A stretch of 64,000 bases of DNA from Tenacibaculum sp. 190524A05c (GCF_964036595.1 NZ_OZ038523.1:2734501-2798500), one strand, 5' to 3'. Positions 26,653-35,421 are shown, counted from the stretch's first letter. A program made the numbers and translations. The notes: a model not told the origin generated them from the letters alone.

Positions 26653-27183
26653 ATGCGTAAACTAAGAAATAATGAGTTAGGAAGAATTTCTGTTGATGAA
26701 TTTAAAGAAGCAGAAAAAACTCCAATAATTGTTGTACTTGATAATATTAGAAGCTTAAATAATGTAGGTTCCGTCTTTAGAACTTCAGACGCTTTTTTAA
26801 TTGAGAAGATCTATTTATGTGGAATTACAGCCACACCTCCAAATAAAGAAATTCATAAAACAGCTTTAGGTGCTACAGAATCTGTAGCATGGGAATATGT
26901 AGAAGATACCTTAACGTTAATTGAAAAATTAAAAGACGAAGGTGTTAAAGTATTTGCTATTGAACAAGCAGATAATAGTACAAAATTGAATCAACTTACT
27001 GTCGCTAAAGAAGAAAAGTATGCCATTGTTTTTGGTAATGAAGTTAAAGGTGTACAACAGGAAGTCGTAACTGCATCTCACAATTGTATTGAAATTCCTC
27101 AATTAGGTACAAAGCACTCATTAAACATTTCTGTGAGTTGTGGTGTTGTACTTTGGGATTTGTTTGTAAAGTTGAGAGGATAA
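26653..27183 (+). CDS. SpoU/TrmH family RNA 2'-O-methyltransferase, copy 1
   Basis: 176 residues of the SPOUT fold: motif 1 LDNIRSLNNVGSVFRTSDAF split by short segments, motif 2 AIVFGNEVKGVQQEV and motif 3 CIEIPQLGTKHSLNISVS in part. It should methylate ribose in tRNA or rRNA using S-adenosylmethionine. A copy differing at only a handful of residues lies at 29179, each followed by a TPR histidine kinase, showing a tandem duplication. Confidence 0.88.
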   Translation: MRKLRNNELGRISVDEFKEAEKTPIIVVLDNIRSLNNVGSVFRTSDAFLIEKIYLCGITATPPNKEIHKTALGATESVAWEYVEDTLTLIEKLKDEGVKVFAIEQADNSTKLNQLTVAKEEKYAIVFGNEVKGVQQEVVTASHNCIEIPQLGTKHSLNISVSCGVVLWDLFVKLRG

Positions 27184-27225
27184 GATTTTAAACACACATT
27201 TTTTAAATATTAATACAAATTAACC

Positions 27226-29109
27226 ATGCGTTACATTCTTGTTTTTTTGTTTGTTATTAATTTTTCATTTGGTCAGAACAAGAACACTGAAAAAGATAGT
27301 ATTATCAAAGAGGCATTAAATGCTTATTTTAAGAGGGATACAGTTAAATTAAAGAAATATACAGGGGCTGTATTTAACTTGTACCAAAGAACAAATGATT
27401 CAACCTTACTAGCAAAATATCATCAATACAACGCGTTAAGAGCTAAAATCACATTTAAAAATGATAGCGCTTATTACTATCAATATCAAGCTCTTGAAAT
27501 ATCAAAAAAGCTAAAAGATTCATTGCAAGTAGGATTACGTTATTTAAGTATTGCTGGATTACAAAGAATGAACCAAGACTGGATTGGAAGTGAAGAAAAT
27601 TTAATTCAATGCTTAAAGTATCATGAACCTTTGGCGAGTAAGGACGATCCTGATATTTACATGTATGTAAAATCAGCATATAATATTTTAGGTTTAATTT
27701 CTTTTGAAAGGAAGCGATATGAAGAATCCCTAAAATATTATAGAAAAGCATTAGAGTTAAATGAAAAGGTAGTTAATAAAGGAAGAAAGGAAAAAGGATA
27801 TTTATATCTAATCAATAATATAGGTGTAACCTATATGAACATGAATAATTATGAGAAAGCAATTGAATATTTTAAAGAAGGTTTAGCTTTTGAAAATATA
27901 AAAGAAAACTACCCTTCAAACTATGGATTATTCTTGGAAAACTTTACTGAATCAAGTTTTAATCTAGAACGATATGATGACGTTTTAAAAAACTATAATG
28001 TAGTAATAGATATTCGTTTGAAGAACGGGAATTTGTTTGATTTAAGTGCTGTTCATATTAACATTCTAGACTTTTATTTGAAAACAGGAAATCTAAAGAA
28101 AGCAAAAGAATATGGCTTAAAAGCTCTTGATTATGCTAAAAAATCAGGAAATACTAGATACATTTTAAAATCCTATTATAACTTATCTAAAGTTACTAAC
28201 GAGAAAGAGTCTAATAATTATTTAGATGCCTATATTCAACTCTCAGACAGTTTACAAGTTGCTGAGAGAGATACTAAAAATCAATTTGCAAGAATAAGTT
28301 TTGAAACAGAAAAAAAGGAGAAGGAAAATGCCATATTAACGGCAGAAAATCAATCGAAAGAATTAGAAATTTTAGAGCAAAAACAACAAAAAACATGGGG
28401 TTGGTTTTTGGCTATTTTTAGTTTGTTAGGTCTTGGAATTAGTATTCTGTTTTTCAACTTAAAGAAAAGAAAGGCCGCTTTTATAGCAGAATTAGATAAA
28501 GTTAGAGTTGCTAATAATGAACGTGATAGGATTGCTCAAGAATTACACGACGGTATTTTAGGAAGATTATTTGGGACACGATTTGGTTTAGGATTTTTGC
28601 CTGTAGGAGGAGGTAAAGAAGAAGCCGAAAAGTATGGTCAACTATTAGATGAGCTTCAGGATATTGAAAAAGAAATTCGAGAAGTCTCACATAAATTGAG
28701 TTACACTCCGAGTAGTTCTTCAGAGAATTTTAACGCAGTAATTAATGAGCTGATTAAAGAGAAAAGTACTATTGCTGATTTGAATTATAAAGTTGATATA
28801 GCCAAAGAGATCAATTGGGATATCATACAGAAAGATATTAAAACTGATATTTACAGAATTCTTCAGGAAGCCTTACAGAATATTATCAAGCATGCAAAAG
28901 CAAACACAGTTTCTGTAGCCATTAAAGAGTCCAATAATAATCTTTCTTTAGAAATAGAGGATAATGGTGTTGGTTTCGATGCTTCAGAGCAAGCTGAAGG
29001 AATTGGTTTTAGAAATATGGAAGCACGAGTTAAAAAGTTACAAGGAATTTTTGGAGTACAAAGTTCAAAAGGAAATGGGACAAACGTATTAGTTCAAATT
29101 CCTATTTAA
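27226..29109 (+). CDS. TPR-containing sensor histidine kinase, paralogue 1
   Basis: 627 residues: signal peptide (about 1-16), periplasmic tetratricopeptide repeats (about 60-340, e.g. YNILGLISFERKRYEESLKYY in parts), coiled coil, membrane helix about 391-411, then a HisKA_3 domain with the phosphorylated His in QELHDGILG and an HATPase domain (DNGVGFDAS, GIGFRNMEARV). It should sense a periplasmic protein or peptide and phosphorylate a NarL/LuxR-type regulator. No regulator gene is adjacent. From about residue 350 on it is nearly identical to the paralogue at 29715, while the sensor half has diverged. Confidence 0.87.
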   Translation: MRYILVFLFVINFSFGQNKNTEKDSIIKEALNAYFKRDTVKLKKYTGAVFNLYQRTNDSTLLAKYHQYNALRAKITFKNDSAYYYQYQALEISKKLKDSLQVGLRYLSIAGLQRMNQDWIGSEENLIQCLKYHEPLASKDDPDIYMYVKSAYNILGLISFERKRYEESLKYYRKALELNEKVVNKGRKEKGYLYLINNIGVTYMNMNNYEKAIEYFKEGLAFENIKENYPSNYGLFLENFTESSFNLERYDDVLKNYNVVIDIRLKNGNLFDLSAVHINILDFYLKTGNLKKAKEYGLKALDYAKKSGNTRYILKSYYNLSKVTNEKESNNYLDAYIQLSDSLQVAERDTKNQFARISFETEKKEKENAILTAENQSKELEILEQKQQKTWGWFLAIFSLLGLGISILFFNLKKRKAAFIAELDKVRVANNERDRIAQELHDGILGRLFGTRFGLGFLPVGGGKEEAEKYGQLLDELQDIEKEIREVSHKLSYTPSSSSENFNAVINELIKEKSTIADLNYKVDIAKEINWDIIQKDIKTDIYRILQEALQNIIKHAKANTVSVAIKESNNNLSLEIEDNGVGFDASEQAEGIGFRNMEARVKKLQGIFGVQSSKGNGTNVLVQIPI

Positions 29110-29120
29110 TTCTGAATTTA

Positions 29121-29160
29121 CAGATTACTTCATCCCGAAGTTTCGGGATTCGCAATGACG
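29121..29160. repeat. dispersed palindromic repeat copy (R3)
   Basis: CAGATTACTTCATCCCGAAG followed by an inner CCCGAAGTTTCGGG hairpin and CGCAATGACG. Lies exactly between the two duplicated modules. Confidence 0.65.
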
Positions 29161-29178
29161 TAAATGGTTACTAAAACT

Positions 29179-29709
29179 ATGCGCAAACTAAGAAATAATG
29201 AGTTAGGAAGAATTTCTGTTGATGAATTTAAGGAAGCAGAAAAAACTCCGATAATTGTTGTACTTGATAATATTAGAAGCTTAAATAATGTAGGTTCTGT
29301 CTTTAGAACTTCAGATGCTTTTTTAATTGAGAAGATCTATTTATGTGGAATTACAGCCACACCTCCAAATAAAGAAATTCATAAAACAGCTTTAGGTGCT
29401 ACAGAATCTGTAGCATGGGAATATGTAGAAGATACCTTAACGTTAGTTGAAAAATTAAAAGACGAAGGTGTTAAAGTATTTGCTATTGAACAAGCAGATA
29501 ATAGTACAAAATTGAATCAACTTACTGTCGCTAAAGAAGAAAAGTATGCCATTGTTTTTGGTAATGAAGTTAAAGGTGTACAGCAAGAAGTTGTATCTGC
29601 ATCTCATAATTGTATTGAAATTCCTCAATTAGGAACAAAACATTCTTTAAATATTTCCGTAAGTTGCGGTGTAGTGTTGTGGGATTTATTCGTGAAACTT
29701 AAAAAATAA
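29179..29709 (+). CDS. SpoU/TrmH family RNA 2'-O-methyltransferase, copy 2
   Basis: 176 residues from the ATG at 29179 (an ATG at 29164 adds five residues). Compared with the copy at 26653 the visible changes are few: Ile to Val in TLTLVEKL, Thr to Ser in VVSASH, and a different C-terminal pair (LKK against LRG). All SPOUT motifs are intact in both, so both are probably active. Many of the silent differences are near the 3' end. Confidence 0.88.
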   Translation: MRKLRNNELGRISVDEFKEAEKTPIIVVLDNIRSLNNVGSVFRTSDAFLIEKIYLCGITATPPNKEIHKTALGATESVAWEYVEDTLTLVEKLKDEGVKVFAIEQADNSTKLNQLTVAKEEKYAIVFGNEVKGVQQEVVSASHNCIEIPQLGTKHSLNISVSCGVVLWDLFVKLKK

Positions 29710-29714
29710 TTAGT

Positions 29715-31598
29715 ATGCGTTTTTTTGTTTTTATTTTTTTTACTGTTGCCTTCGTTTTTGGTCAAGAAAAAACTACCGAAAGAGATAGTATTATAAAAGA
29801 AGGTTTGAATGCTTATTACAAGCGAGATACAGCTAAACTAAAAGAATATACTGGAGCGGTATATAATTTATATAAGTCAACAAAAGATTCGGTTTTATTG
29901 GCTAAATACCATCAGTATAAAGCTTTGTTCTCAAAAATTACTTTTGAAACAGATAGTGCTTACTATCATTATTACAAAGCCAAAAACATTTCAAAAAGCT
30001 TAAAGGACTCTGTTGAAGTCGGATTGAGGTATTTGGGGTTAGCGGGTTTGCAAAGAGTCAATAAAGATTTAATTGGTAGCGAAGAAAGTCTGGTTGAATG
30101 CTTAAAACATTTAGAGCCGTTGGCGAGTGAAGATAATCCAGATATTTATATGTATACCAAAACAGCATATAATATCTTAGGATTGGTTTTTAGAGAAAGG
30201 AATGAGTATGAAAAATCACTAACATATTATAAAAAGGCATTAGAACTAAATGATTTAATTGTTAATAAAACAAGGAAAGACCGAGGTTATTTGTATATCA
30301 ATAATAACATTGCCGGAGCGTATATGAATTTAGAAGAGTATGACAAGGCAAAAGAGTATATTCAAAACGGATTATCATTTAAAAATGTAAAAAAAGATTA
30401 CCCATTAAACTATGCATTGCTATTAGAAAATTTAGCTGCTTGTAATTTTAAGTTAAAAAAATACGATGGTTTATTAGTTCAATATAATGAAGCTAGAGAC
30501 ATTTATATTAAACAGAAAAGCTGGGTAAATTTGAGTAATGTGTATTTAAATATTGCACGCTACTATCAAAAAAAAGGAGAAGTTTTAAAAGCTAGAAAAT
30601 TTGCACTAGAAGGGTTAAAAAACTCAAGAAAAACTAATAATAATAGATTTGTACTAGAAAGTTTGAGTGAGTTATCTGAAATGTCAAATAACCGAGATGC
30701 TAAGAAATATTTGGGAGAGTACATTGAACTTTCTGATAGTCTTCAAAAAGTAGAAAGAGATATTAAAAATCAATTTGCAAGAATAAGTTTTGAAACAGAA
30801 AAAAAGGAAAAAGAAAACGCCATATTAACAGCAGAAAATCAATCGAAAGAATTAGAAATTTTAGAGCAAAAACAACAAAAAACGTGGGGTTGGTTTTTGG
30901 CTATTTTTAGTTTGTTAGGTCTTGGAATTAGTATTCTGTTTTTCAACTTAAAGAAAAGACAAGCAGCTTTTACGGCAGAATTAGATAAAGTTAGAGTTGC
31001 TAATAATGAACGTGATAGAATTGCTCAAGAATTACACGATGGTATTTTAGGAAGATTATTTGGAACACGATTTGGTTTAGGTTTTTTACCTGTAGCAGGA
31101 GGTAAAGAAGAAGCAGAAAAGTATGGTCAACTATTAGATGAGCTTCAGGATATTGAAAAAGAAATTCGAGAAGTCTCACATAAATTGAGTTACACTCCGA
31201 GTAGTTCTTCAGAGAATTTTAACGCAGTAATTAATGAGCTGATTAAAGAGAAAAGTACAATTGCTGATTTGAATTACAAAGTTGATATAGCCAAAGAGAT
31301 CAATTGGGATATCATACAGAAAGATATTAAAACTGATATTTACAGAATTCTTCAGGAAGCTTTACAGAATATAATCAAGCATGCAAAAGCAAACACAGTT
31401 TCTGTAGCCATTAAAGAATCCAATAATAATCTTTCTTTAGAAATAGAAGATAATGGTATTGGTTTTGATGCTTCAGAGAAAGCTGAAGGAATCGGTTTTA
31501 AAAACATGGAAGCACGAGTTAAAAAGTTACAAGGAATTTTTGGAGTTCAAAGCTCAAAAGGAAATGGTACAAGTGTATTAGTTCAAATTCCTGTTTAA
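29715..31598 (+). CDS. TPR-containing sensor histidine kinase, paralogue 2
   Basis: 627 residues with the same layout as the gene at 27226: signal peptide, periplasmic TPR region to about 340, membrane helix near 391-411, His in QELHDGILG, HATPase. The gene begins six bases after the methyltransferase copy 2. Differences in the kinase half amount to about ten residues, whereas the TPR half differs throughout. The pattern suggests recent duplication with diversification of the sensor, or gene conversion of the kinase half. Confidence 0.87.
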   Translation: MRFFVFIFFTVAFVFGQEKTTERDSIIKEGLNAYYKRDTAKLKEYTGAVYNLYKSTKDSVLLAKYHQYKALFSKITFETDSAYYHYYKAKNISKSLKDSVEVGLRYLGLAGLQRVNKDLIGSEESLVECLKHLEPLASEDNPDIYMYTKTAYNILGLVFRERNEYEKSLTYYKKALELNDLIVNKTRKDRGYLYINNNIAGAYMNLEEYDKAKEYIQNGLSFKNVKKDYPLNYALLLENLAACNFKLKKYDGLLVQYNEARDIYIKQKSWVNLSNVYLNIARYYQKKGEVLKARKFALEGLKNSRKTNNNRFVLESLSELSEMSNNRDAKKYLGEYIELSDSLQKVERDIKNQFARISFETEKKEKENAILTAENQSKELEILEQKQQKTWGWFLAIFSLLGLGISILFFNLKKRQAAFTAELDKVRVANNERDRIAQELHDGILGRLFGTRFGLGFLPVAGGKEEAEKYGQLLDELQDIEKEIREVSHKLSYTPSSSSENFNAVINELIKEKSTIADLNYKVDIAKEINWDIIQKDIKTDIYRILQEALQNIIKHAKANTVSVAIKESNNNLSLEIEDNGIGFDASEKAEGIGFKNMEARVKKLQGIFGVQSSKGNGTSVLVQIPV

Positions 31599-31620
31599 TT
31601 CTGAATTAAATTCAGGATAA

Positions 31621-31701
31621 ACAGATTGCTTCACTCATTTTATTCCATTCGCAATGACGTTTTGAATTGTCATTACGAGGAAGGATGACGAAGTAATCTG
31701 T
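31621..31701. repeat. palindromic repeat copy flanking the GIY-YIG gene on one side (R4)
   Basis: Begins ACAGATTGCTTCACTCATTT, includes TTCGCAATGACG and GTCATTACGAGGAAG, and ends GACGAAGTAATCTGT. Its ends are inverted (ACAGATTGCTTC / GAAGTAATCTGT). Nearly the same block recurs at 32092-32170. The repeat touches the stop codon of the GIY-YIG gene. Confidence 0.8.
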
Positions 31702-32000
31702 TAATTCGTATGAAAAACCCAATCTTTAGATAAATCAATCCATTCAGAATTCGAAACATTTATTAAACCTTCTTTTCTTTTTCTATTCCCTGATTTTAAT
31801 TGTTTTTCTCTTATAATTGCTTCATTTATTGAATCAAACTTTTCGAGATAAACCAGTTTATTACAATTATACTTAGAAGTAAAACCTTTAAATACTTTTG
31901 TTTTATGTTGAAGAATTCTTTTCTCTATATCACTAGTAACCCCAATATAAATAACCGTATTATTTTTATTGGTAAGAAAATATACATAGCTCTTTTTCAT
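31701..32000 (-). CDS. GIY-YIG nuclease-domain protein
   Basis: 99 residues consisting of one GIY-YIG domain: YVYFLTN...IYIGVT at the start, KRILQHK with the conserved Arg, and the Glu in EAIIREKQLK. Small proteins of this UPF0213/YhbQ-like type are common in flavobacteria, often many per genome. The gene sits between palindromic repeats, with its stop within the repeat at 31701. Its function is unknown; DNA nicking or a mobile cassette role is possible. Confidence 0.85.
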   Translation of the reverse strand: MKKSYVYFLTNKNNTVIYIGVTSDIEKRILQHKTKVFKGFTSKYNCNKLVYLEKFDSINEAIIREKQLKSGNRKRKEGLINVSNSEWIDLSKDWVFHTN

Positions 32001-32022
32001 AAAGATAAATATATATAATTTC

Positions 32023-32058
32023 TGTCATAACGAGGAGGTAACGACGAGGTAATCTGTC
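32023..32058. repeat. short palindromic repeat fragment (R5)
   Basis: GTCATAACGAGGAGGTAACG and GACGAGGTAATCTGT resemble the right half of R4. It lies just upstream of the GIY-YIG start. Confidence 0.6.
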
Positions 32059-32091
32059 TTTTTAATAATTCTGATTTAGTCCTAAACTTAA

Positions 32092-32170
32092 AGATTGCTT
32101 CATTCCATTTTATTCCATTCGCAATGACGTTTCATTCCGTCATTACGAGGAAGAATGACGAAGTAATCTC
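32092..32170. repeat. palindromic repeat copy flanking the GIY-YIG gene on the other side (R6)
   Basis: AGATTGCTTCATTCC, TTCGCAATGACG, GTCATTACGAGGAAG and GACGAAGTAATCT appear in the same order and orientation as in R4, so the two are direct repeats around the gene at 31701-32000. Confidence 0.8.
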
Positions 32171-32292
32171 TAATTTTCTATTATTCTAAATTTATTTTAG
32201 AATCCCATAATGGTTTGATGTTAAAAGTTTCTTGCAGATTGTAATATTTCTGTGATTGAATTAAGAAATTTCTAATTTTTTTTGCATATTTT

Positions 32293-32358
32293 CGCAAAAA
32301 TTGAAACCACCCACAGGAAAATCCCCCTTTTTCGAAAAATAAAACAGTTATTGTTTTG
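32293..32358 (+). promoter_or_regulatory. regulon operator and promoter S1, upstream of the peptide/kinase/regulator genes
   Basis: Half-sites CGCAAAA at 32293 and AGGAAAATCCCCCTTTTT at 32315, 22 bp apart. The expected -7 position holds TATTGTTTTG (32349-32358), a poorer match to TAnnTTTG than in the other nine copies. It would let the response regulator at 34575 control its own locus. Confidence 0.6.
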
Positions 32359-32373
32359 AGAATTGATATATTA

Positions 32374-32457
32374 ATGTCGCTCAAAGAAATAGCTCTAGAA
32401 AAACAAAAAAATTTGCTAACCTCAACAAACGCGGGGAAAAGTTTAGAATACTATTAA
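32374..32457 (+). CDS. possible 27-residue peptide
   Basis: ATG at 32374 to TAA at 32455-32457, immediately after promoter S1. The encoded peptide starts MSLKEIALEK and ends AGKSLEYY; it is charged at the N-terminus and would be cytosolic. I do not recognise it. Its position as the first ORF after a regulon promoter is the only support, so it could be chance. Confidence 0.3.
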   Translation: MSLKEIALEKQKNLLTSTNAGKSLEYY

Positions 32458-32542
32458 CATATGTAGATTTTGTGTTTTTCAACTAAAATGTTTAATTTGA
32501 GAGATAGAATACATAATATTAACATTTAAATTTTTTTAAATC

Positions 32543-32677
32543 ATGAAAAAAATTACTTACGTTCAGAAAACAGAAACAATGAAGTTCCCAGGAGGAGATG
32601 ACAATAACGGTGGAGGAATGACTACCGGTGGTGGTGGATCTAGCGGAGATGGAGAAGGAGGAGGAAAAAAATTATAA
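32543..32677 (+). CDS. 44-residue glycine-rich peptide
   Basis: ATG 32543, TAA 32675-32677. N-terminal part MKKITYVQKTETMKFPGG, then an acidic, Gly/Ser/Asn-rich tail ending KKL. The layout (short basic leader, Gly-Gly, low-complexity core) recalls the precursors of ribosomally made, modified peptides in Bacteroidetes, but no modifying enzyme gene is near. It has its own terminator (32700-32728) and lies between promoter S1 and the histidine kinase. Confidence 0.65.
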   Translation: MKKITYVQKTETMKFPGGDDNNGGGMTTGGGGSSGDGEGGGKKL

Positions 32678-32699
32678 AATAAGTACTATATTTATGAAT

Positions 32700-32728
32700 A
32701 AAAAACCATCATATTATGATGGTTTTTT
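32700..32728 (+). terminator. intrinsic terminator after the glycine-rich peptide
   Basis: AAAACCATCAT pairs with ATGATGGTTTT over a three-base loop, followed by T residues. It lies only 16 bases before the histidine kinase ATG, so the kinase may depend on readthrough. Confidence 0.75.
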
Positions 32729-32743
32729 AATTATATTAATCTT

Positions 32744-34582
32744 ATGCGTTTTTTTCTAATTGCTTTTATTGTAGCTTACTCTTCTTATTCTCAAAAGAGA
32801 ATAGATTCCATTACGGCAAAAGTTATTGATGATGGATTAAAGTCTTACCGCAACAAAGATTCTTTAGGTTTAAAAAAGTCAATTAATAAACTTTATGAGT
32901 TATCAAATTCAGGTAAGGATTCTTTGGTTCTAGCAAAGTACTTTCATTACAAGGCATTATCATATAGGGTGAGATTTCAATATGATAGTGCTTATTACTA
33001 TTATAATACTTCAAAAAGTATTTCTAAGGATATCGGAGATTCCTTAAATGTTGGTAGAAGACTTCTAAGTATGGCTGTAATGCAAAGAAGAGCTAAAGAT
33101 TATTTGGGAAGCGAAATTAGTTCAGTTGAAGCATTACAGTATTTAGAGCCAATAAAATCTTATACCTTTTTAGAAAGTGTTTATAATAATTTGGGTTTAG
33201 TTTCTGAAGAATTAAATCAAGACAGAGAAGCTATTAAGTATTATAAGCAGGCCTATAAAATTAGTGAGTTAATAGAGGACAAATCAAGAAAAGAAGTAAG
33301 TTTTCTTCGTTTTCATAACAATTTGGGCTTATTATATCAGCAGGATAGTATTCATAATACTGCTGTTGAATATTTTAGAAAAGGATTGCAGTTTGATAGT
33401 TTAAAAGAGAAACATCCAATTCATTATGCTTTATTGTTAGAGAATTTAACTTATAGCAGTATTGCACTAGGAAAAAAGGGTTTTGCTGAAGAGAACTATA
33501 ATGAGGTTATTCAAATAAGAGAAAATCAGAAGGACTACAGTGATTTATGTATCACTCACGTTTTATTATCTGAGTTTTATACGAGTGAGAAAAGAGTTGG
33601 TAAAGCTAAATTTCATGCTAATCAAGCATTGGAATATGCAAAGGAAACTCATAATAATAAACGTTGGTTACAGGCACTACAAAAGTTATCTGAACTTTCT
33701 ACAGTAGAGGAATCTAATAAGTATTTAAGAGAATATATGACTCTTAACGATAGTCTTTTTCAACAGGAAAGGCAGTTGAAAAACCAATTTGCCAAAATCC
33801 GTTATGAAACGGATAAAACTGAAAAAGAGAATAAAGAGTTAAAAGTCGAGAATGAAAAAACATTAGCGGAAGCAGAATTACAAAAACAACGTGCAACTAT
33901 TGGTTTACTTCTTTCAGGAATTAGTATAATGTTTCTTTTATCAAGTATTTCATTTTTTAGATTTAGAAGAAAAAAGCTTTTGTTTCAATCACAACTGCAA
34001 AAAATAGAGGCAAGAGAACAAGAAAGAAGACAAATTGCAAAATCTTTGCACGACGAGGTTGCTGGTGATTTACGTTTACTACATAGAAAGCTAGAAAAAT
34101 CATTTTTATTAGAGGAGGCTCAAAAGTTAGAGTTGGTAAAAGATAATGTTCGTAATCTTTCTCACCAGTTGAGTAGTGTGAGTTTTGAAGACGTTCCATT
34201 TAGAGATCAAATTCTAAATTTGGTAAGCGATTATTTTTCTCCTGATTTTATTATAAAAGTTAACGGACTAAAAGAGATTGATTGGTCCGAAGCAAATAAA
34301 TCAATCAAAAGATTACTTTATTTGAGTTTACGAGAGTGTATTCAAAATTGTCAGAAATATGCAGAAGCTTCTAAAATGACAATTAATTTCTCAATACATA
34401 AAAAATCTGTATTTTTGGATGTAGCAGATAACGGTAAAGGTTTCGATACCGCTACGCAAAAAAAGGGAATTGGATTACTAAACTTACAAGAACGTGTTCA
34501 AGATTTAAACGGAACATTAACCATTGAAAGTGAGGTAGGAAAAGGAACTAAAATAATCATCCAAACACCTCTAAATGCCTGA
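32744..34582 (+). CDS. TPR-containing sensor histidine kinase of the peptide/RNA regulon
   Basis: 612 residues: signal peptide (about 1-16, AYSSYSQ), periplasmic TPR region (about 60-340), coiled coil, membrane helix about 384-405, HisKA_3 domain with the phosphorylated His in IAKSLHDEVAGDL (about 435) and HATPase motifs DNGKGFDT and GIGLLNLQERV. It belongs to the same class as the two kinases at 27226 and 29715 but is much diverged. It overlaps the response regulator gene by eight bases, so they form a pair. A periplasmic TPR sensor is suited to bind peptides. Confidence 0.88.
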   Translation: MRFFLIAFIVAYSSYSQKRIDSITAKVIDDGLKSYRNKDSLGLKKSINKLYELSNSGKDSLVLAKYFHYKALSYRVRFQYDSAYYYYNTSKSISKDIGDSLNVGRRLLSMAVMQRRAKDYLGSEISSVEALQYLEPIKSYTFLESVYNNLGLVSEELNQDREAIKYYKQAYKISELIEDKSRKEVSFLRFHNNLGLLYQQDSIHNTAVEYFRKGLQFDSLKEKHPIHYALLLENLTYSSIALGKKGFAEENYNEVIQIRENQKDYSDLCITHVLLSEFYTSEKRVGKAKFHANQALEYAKETHNNKRWLQALQKLSELSTVEESNKYLREYMTLNDSLFQQERQLKNQFAKIRYETDKTEKENKELKVENEKTLAEAELQKQRATIGLLLSGISIMFLLSSISFFRFRRKKLLFQSQLQKIEAREQERRQIAKSLHDEVAGDLRLLHRKLEKSFLLEEAQKLELVKDNVRNLSHQLSSVSFEDVPFRDQILNLVSDYFSPDFIIKVNGLKEIDWSEANKSIKRLLYLSLRECIQNCQKYAEASKMTINFSIHKKSVFLDVADNGKGFDTATQKKGIGLLNLQERVQDLNGTLTIESEVGKGTKIIIQTPLNA

Positions 34583-35252
34583 TAAGATAAAAATATTAAT
34601 TGCAGATGATCACCAGTTAATTATAGAAGGTATACTATCGTACATTAAAGATATTGATAATCTAGAGATAGAAACAACCAATTCTTGCGATGAAGCATTC
34701 TCTAAAATTAAGGTAGCATTAACAGAGACCCCCTTTCAAATTTTATTTACCGATTTAAGTTTTGATAACGCTAGCGAGAACTCAAGAATCGATAGTGGCG
34801 AAAACTTAATTAAAACCATTAAACAAGAAGAAATTCCAATTAAAGTTGGTGTAATTACTGGACATTCTGAAACAAATAGAGTATTTAATGTAATTCAGAA
34901 TTTAAATCCAAATGCATATTTATTAAAAGGAAAGTGTAATACAGCTGAGCTAAATTTTGCCATTGATAAAATGTTGTCTGGTGAAGTATATTACACACAT
35001 GAAATTCATCAAAAGTTGTTGAAACGTGCTTTAATAGATATTCAAATGGATGATGTGGCTATTCAAATATTAAAGGAATTACCAAAGCATCCAAAAATTA
35101 GTAACCTTGAAGGAATTATTACTAAAGATGACGGTAGTTTGCTTAAAATAAGATCAATAGAAAATAAATTAGCTAAGCTAAGAACAGATCTTCAGGCAAA
35201 TAATAACACTGATTTAGTACTAAAAGCTAAGGAATTAGGTATCCTAGATTAA
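34575..35252 (+). CDS. LuxR/NarL-like response regulator of the peptide/RNA regulon
   Basis: 225 residues. Receiver domain (about 1-130) with DDH near residue 11, phospho-acceptor Asp in FTDLSF (about 61), Thr in ITGHS and Lys in LLKGK. The C-terminal part ends in SIENKLAKLRTDLQANNNTD and LVLKAKELGILD, which lines up with the LuxR recognition helix and following segment, although the first helices are unusual. The first regulon operator starts six bases after its stop. I infer that it binds the 22-bp-spaced half-sites. Confidence 0.85.
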   Translation: MPDKIKILIADDHQLIIEGILSYIKDIDNLEIETTNSCDEAFSKIKVALTETPFQILFTDLSFDNASENSRIDSGENLIKTIKQEEIPIKVGVITGHSETNRVFNVIQNLNPNAYLLKGKCNTAELNFAIDKMLSGEVYYTHEIHQKLLKRALIDIQMDDVAIQILKELPKHPKISNLEGIITKDDGSLLKIRSIENKLAKLRTDLQANNNTDLVLKAKELGILD

Positions 35253-35257
35253 TTTTG

Positions 35258-35321
35258 CGGAAAACCACAGTTTAGCTTGCAGATATCCCCTTTCCAGTGC
35301 TTCTAATCTCTTATATCTTTG
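35258..35321 (+). promoter_or_regulatory. regulon operator and promoter, unit A1
   Basis: Half-sites CGGAAAACCACAG at 35258 and CAGATATCCCC at 35280 (22 bp), and TATCTTTG at 35314-35321, 34 nt from the second half-site. Confidence 0.8.
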
Positions 35322-35326
35322 TATCA

Positions 35327-35421
35327 CTTACATGAAACAAATTCTTTAGGGAAGAATTACTGAAAAGAGTAAAAGAAAGACAAAAGACCTCTTAGGCGTT
35401 AAGCTTAGGAGGTTCTTTTTT
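35327..35421 (+). ncRNA. predicted regulon small RNA A1
   Basis: About 95 nt from the predicted start to a terminator at 35396-35421. It contains an AATTCTTTAGGGAAGAATT hairpin with a G-containing loop. The only ATG opens a five-codon frame, so it is most likely non-coding. Confidence 0.6.

Noticed and set aside
32181-32384. 67-residue ORF on the minus strand
   Set aside because: It crosses operator S1 and part of the spacer after R6, has no recognisable family or signal, and the conserved elements here are non-coding. Treated as a chance ORF.
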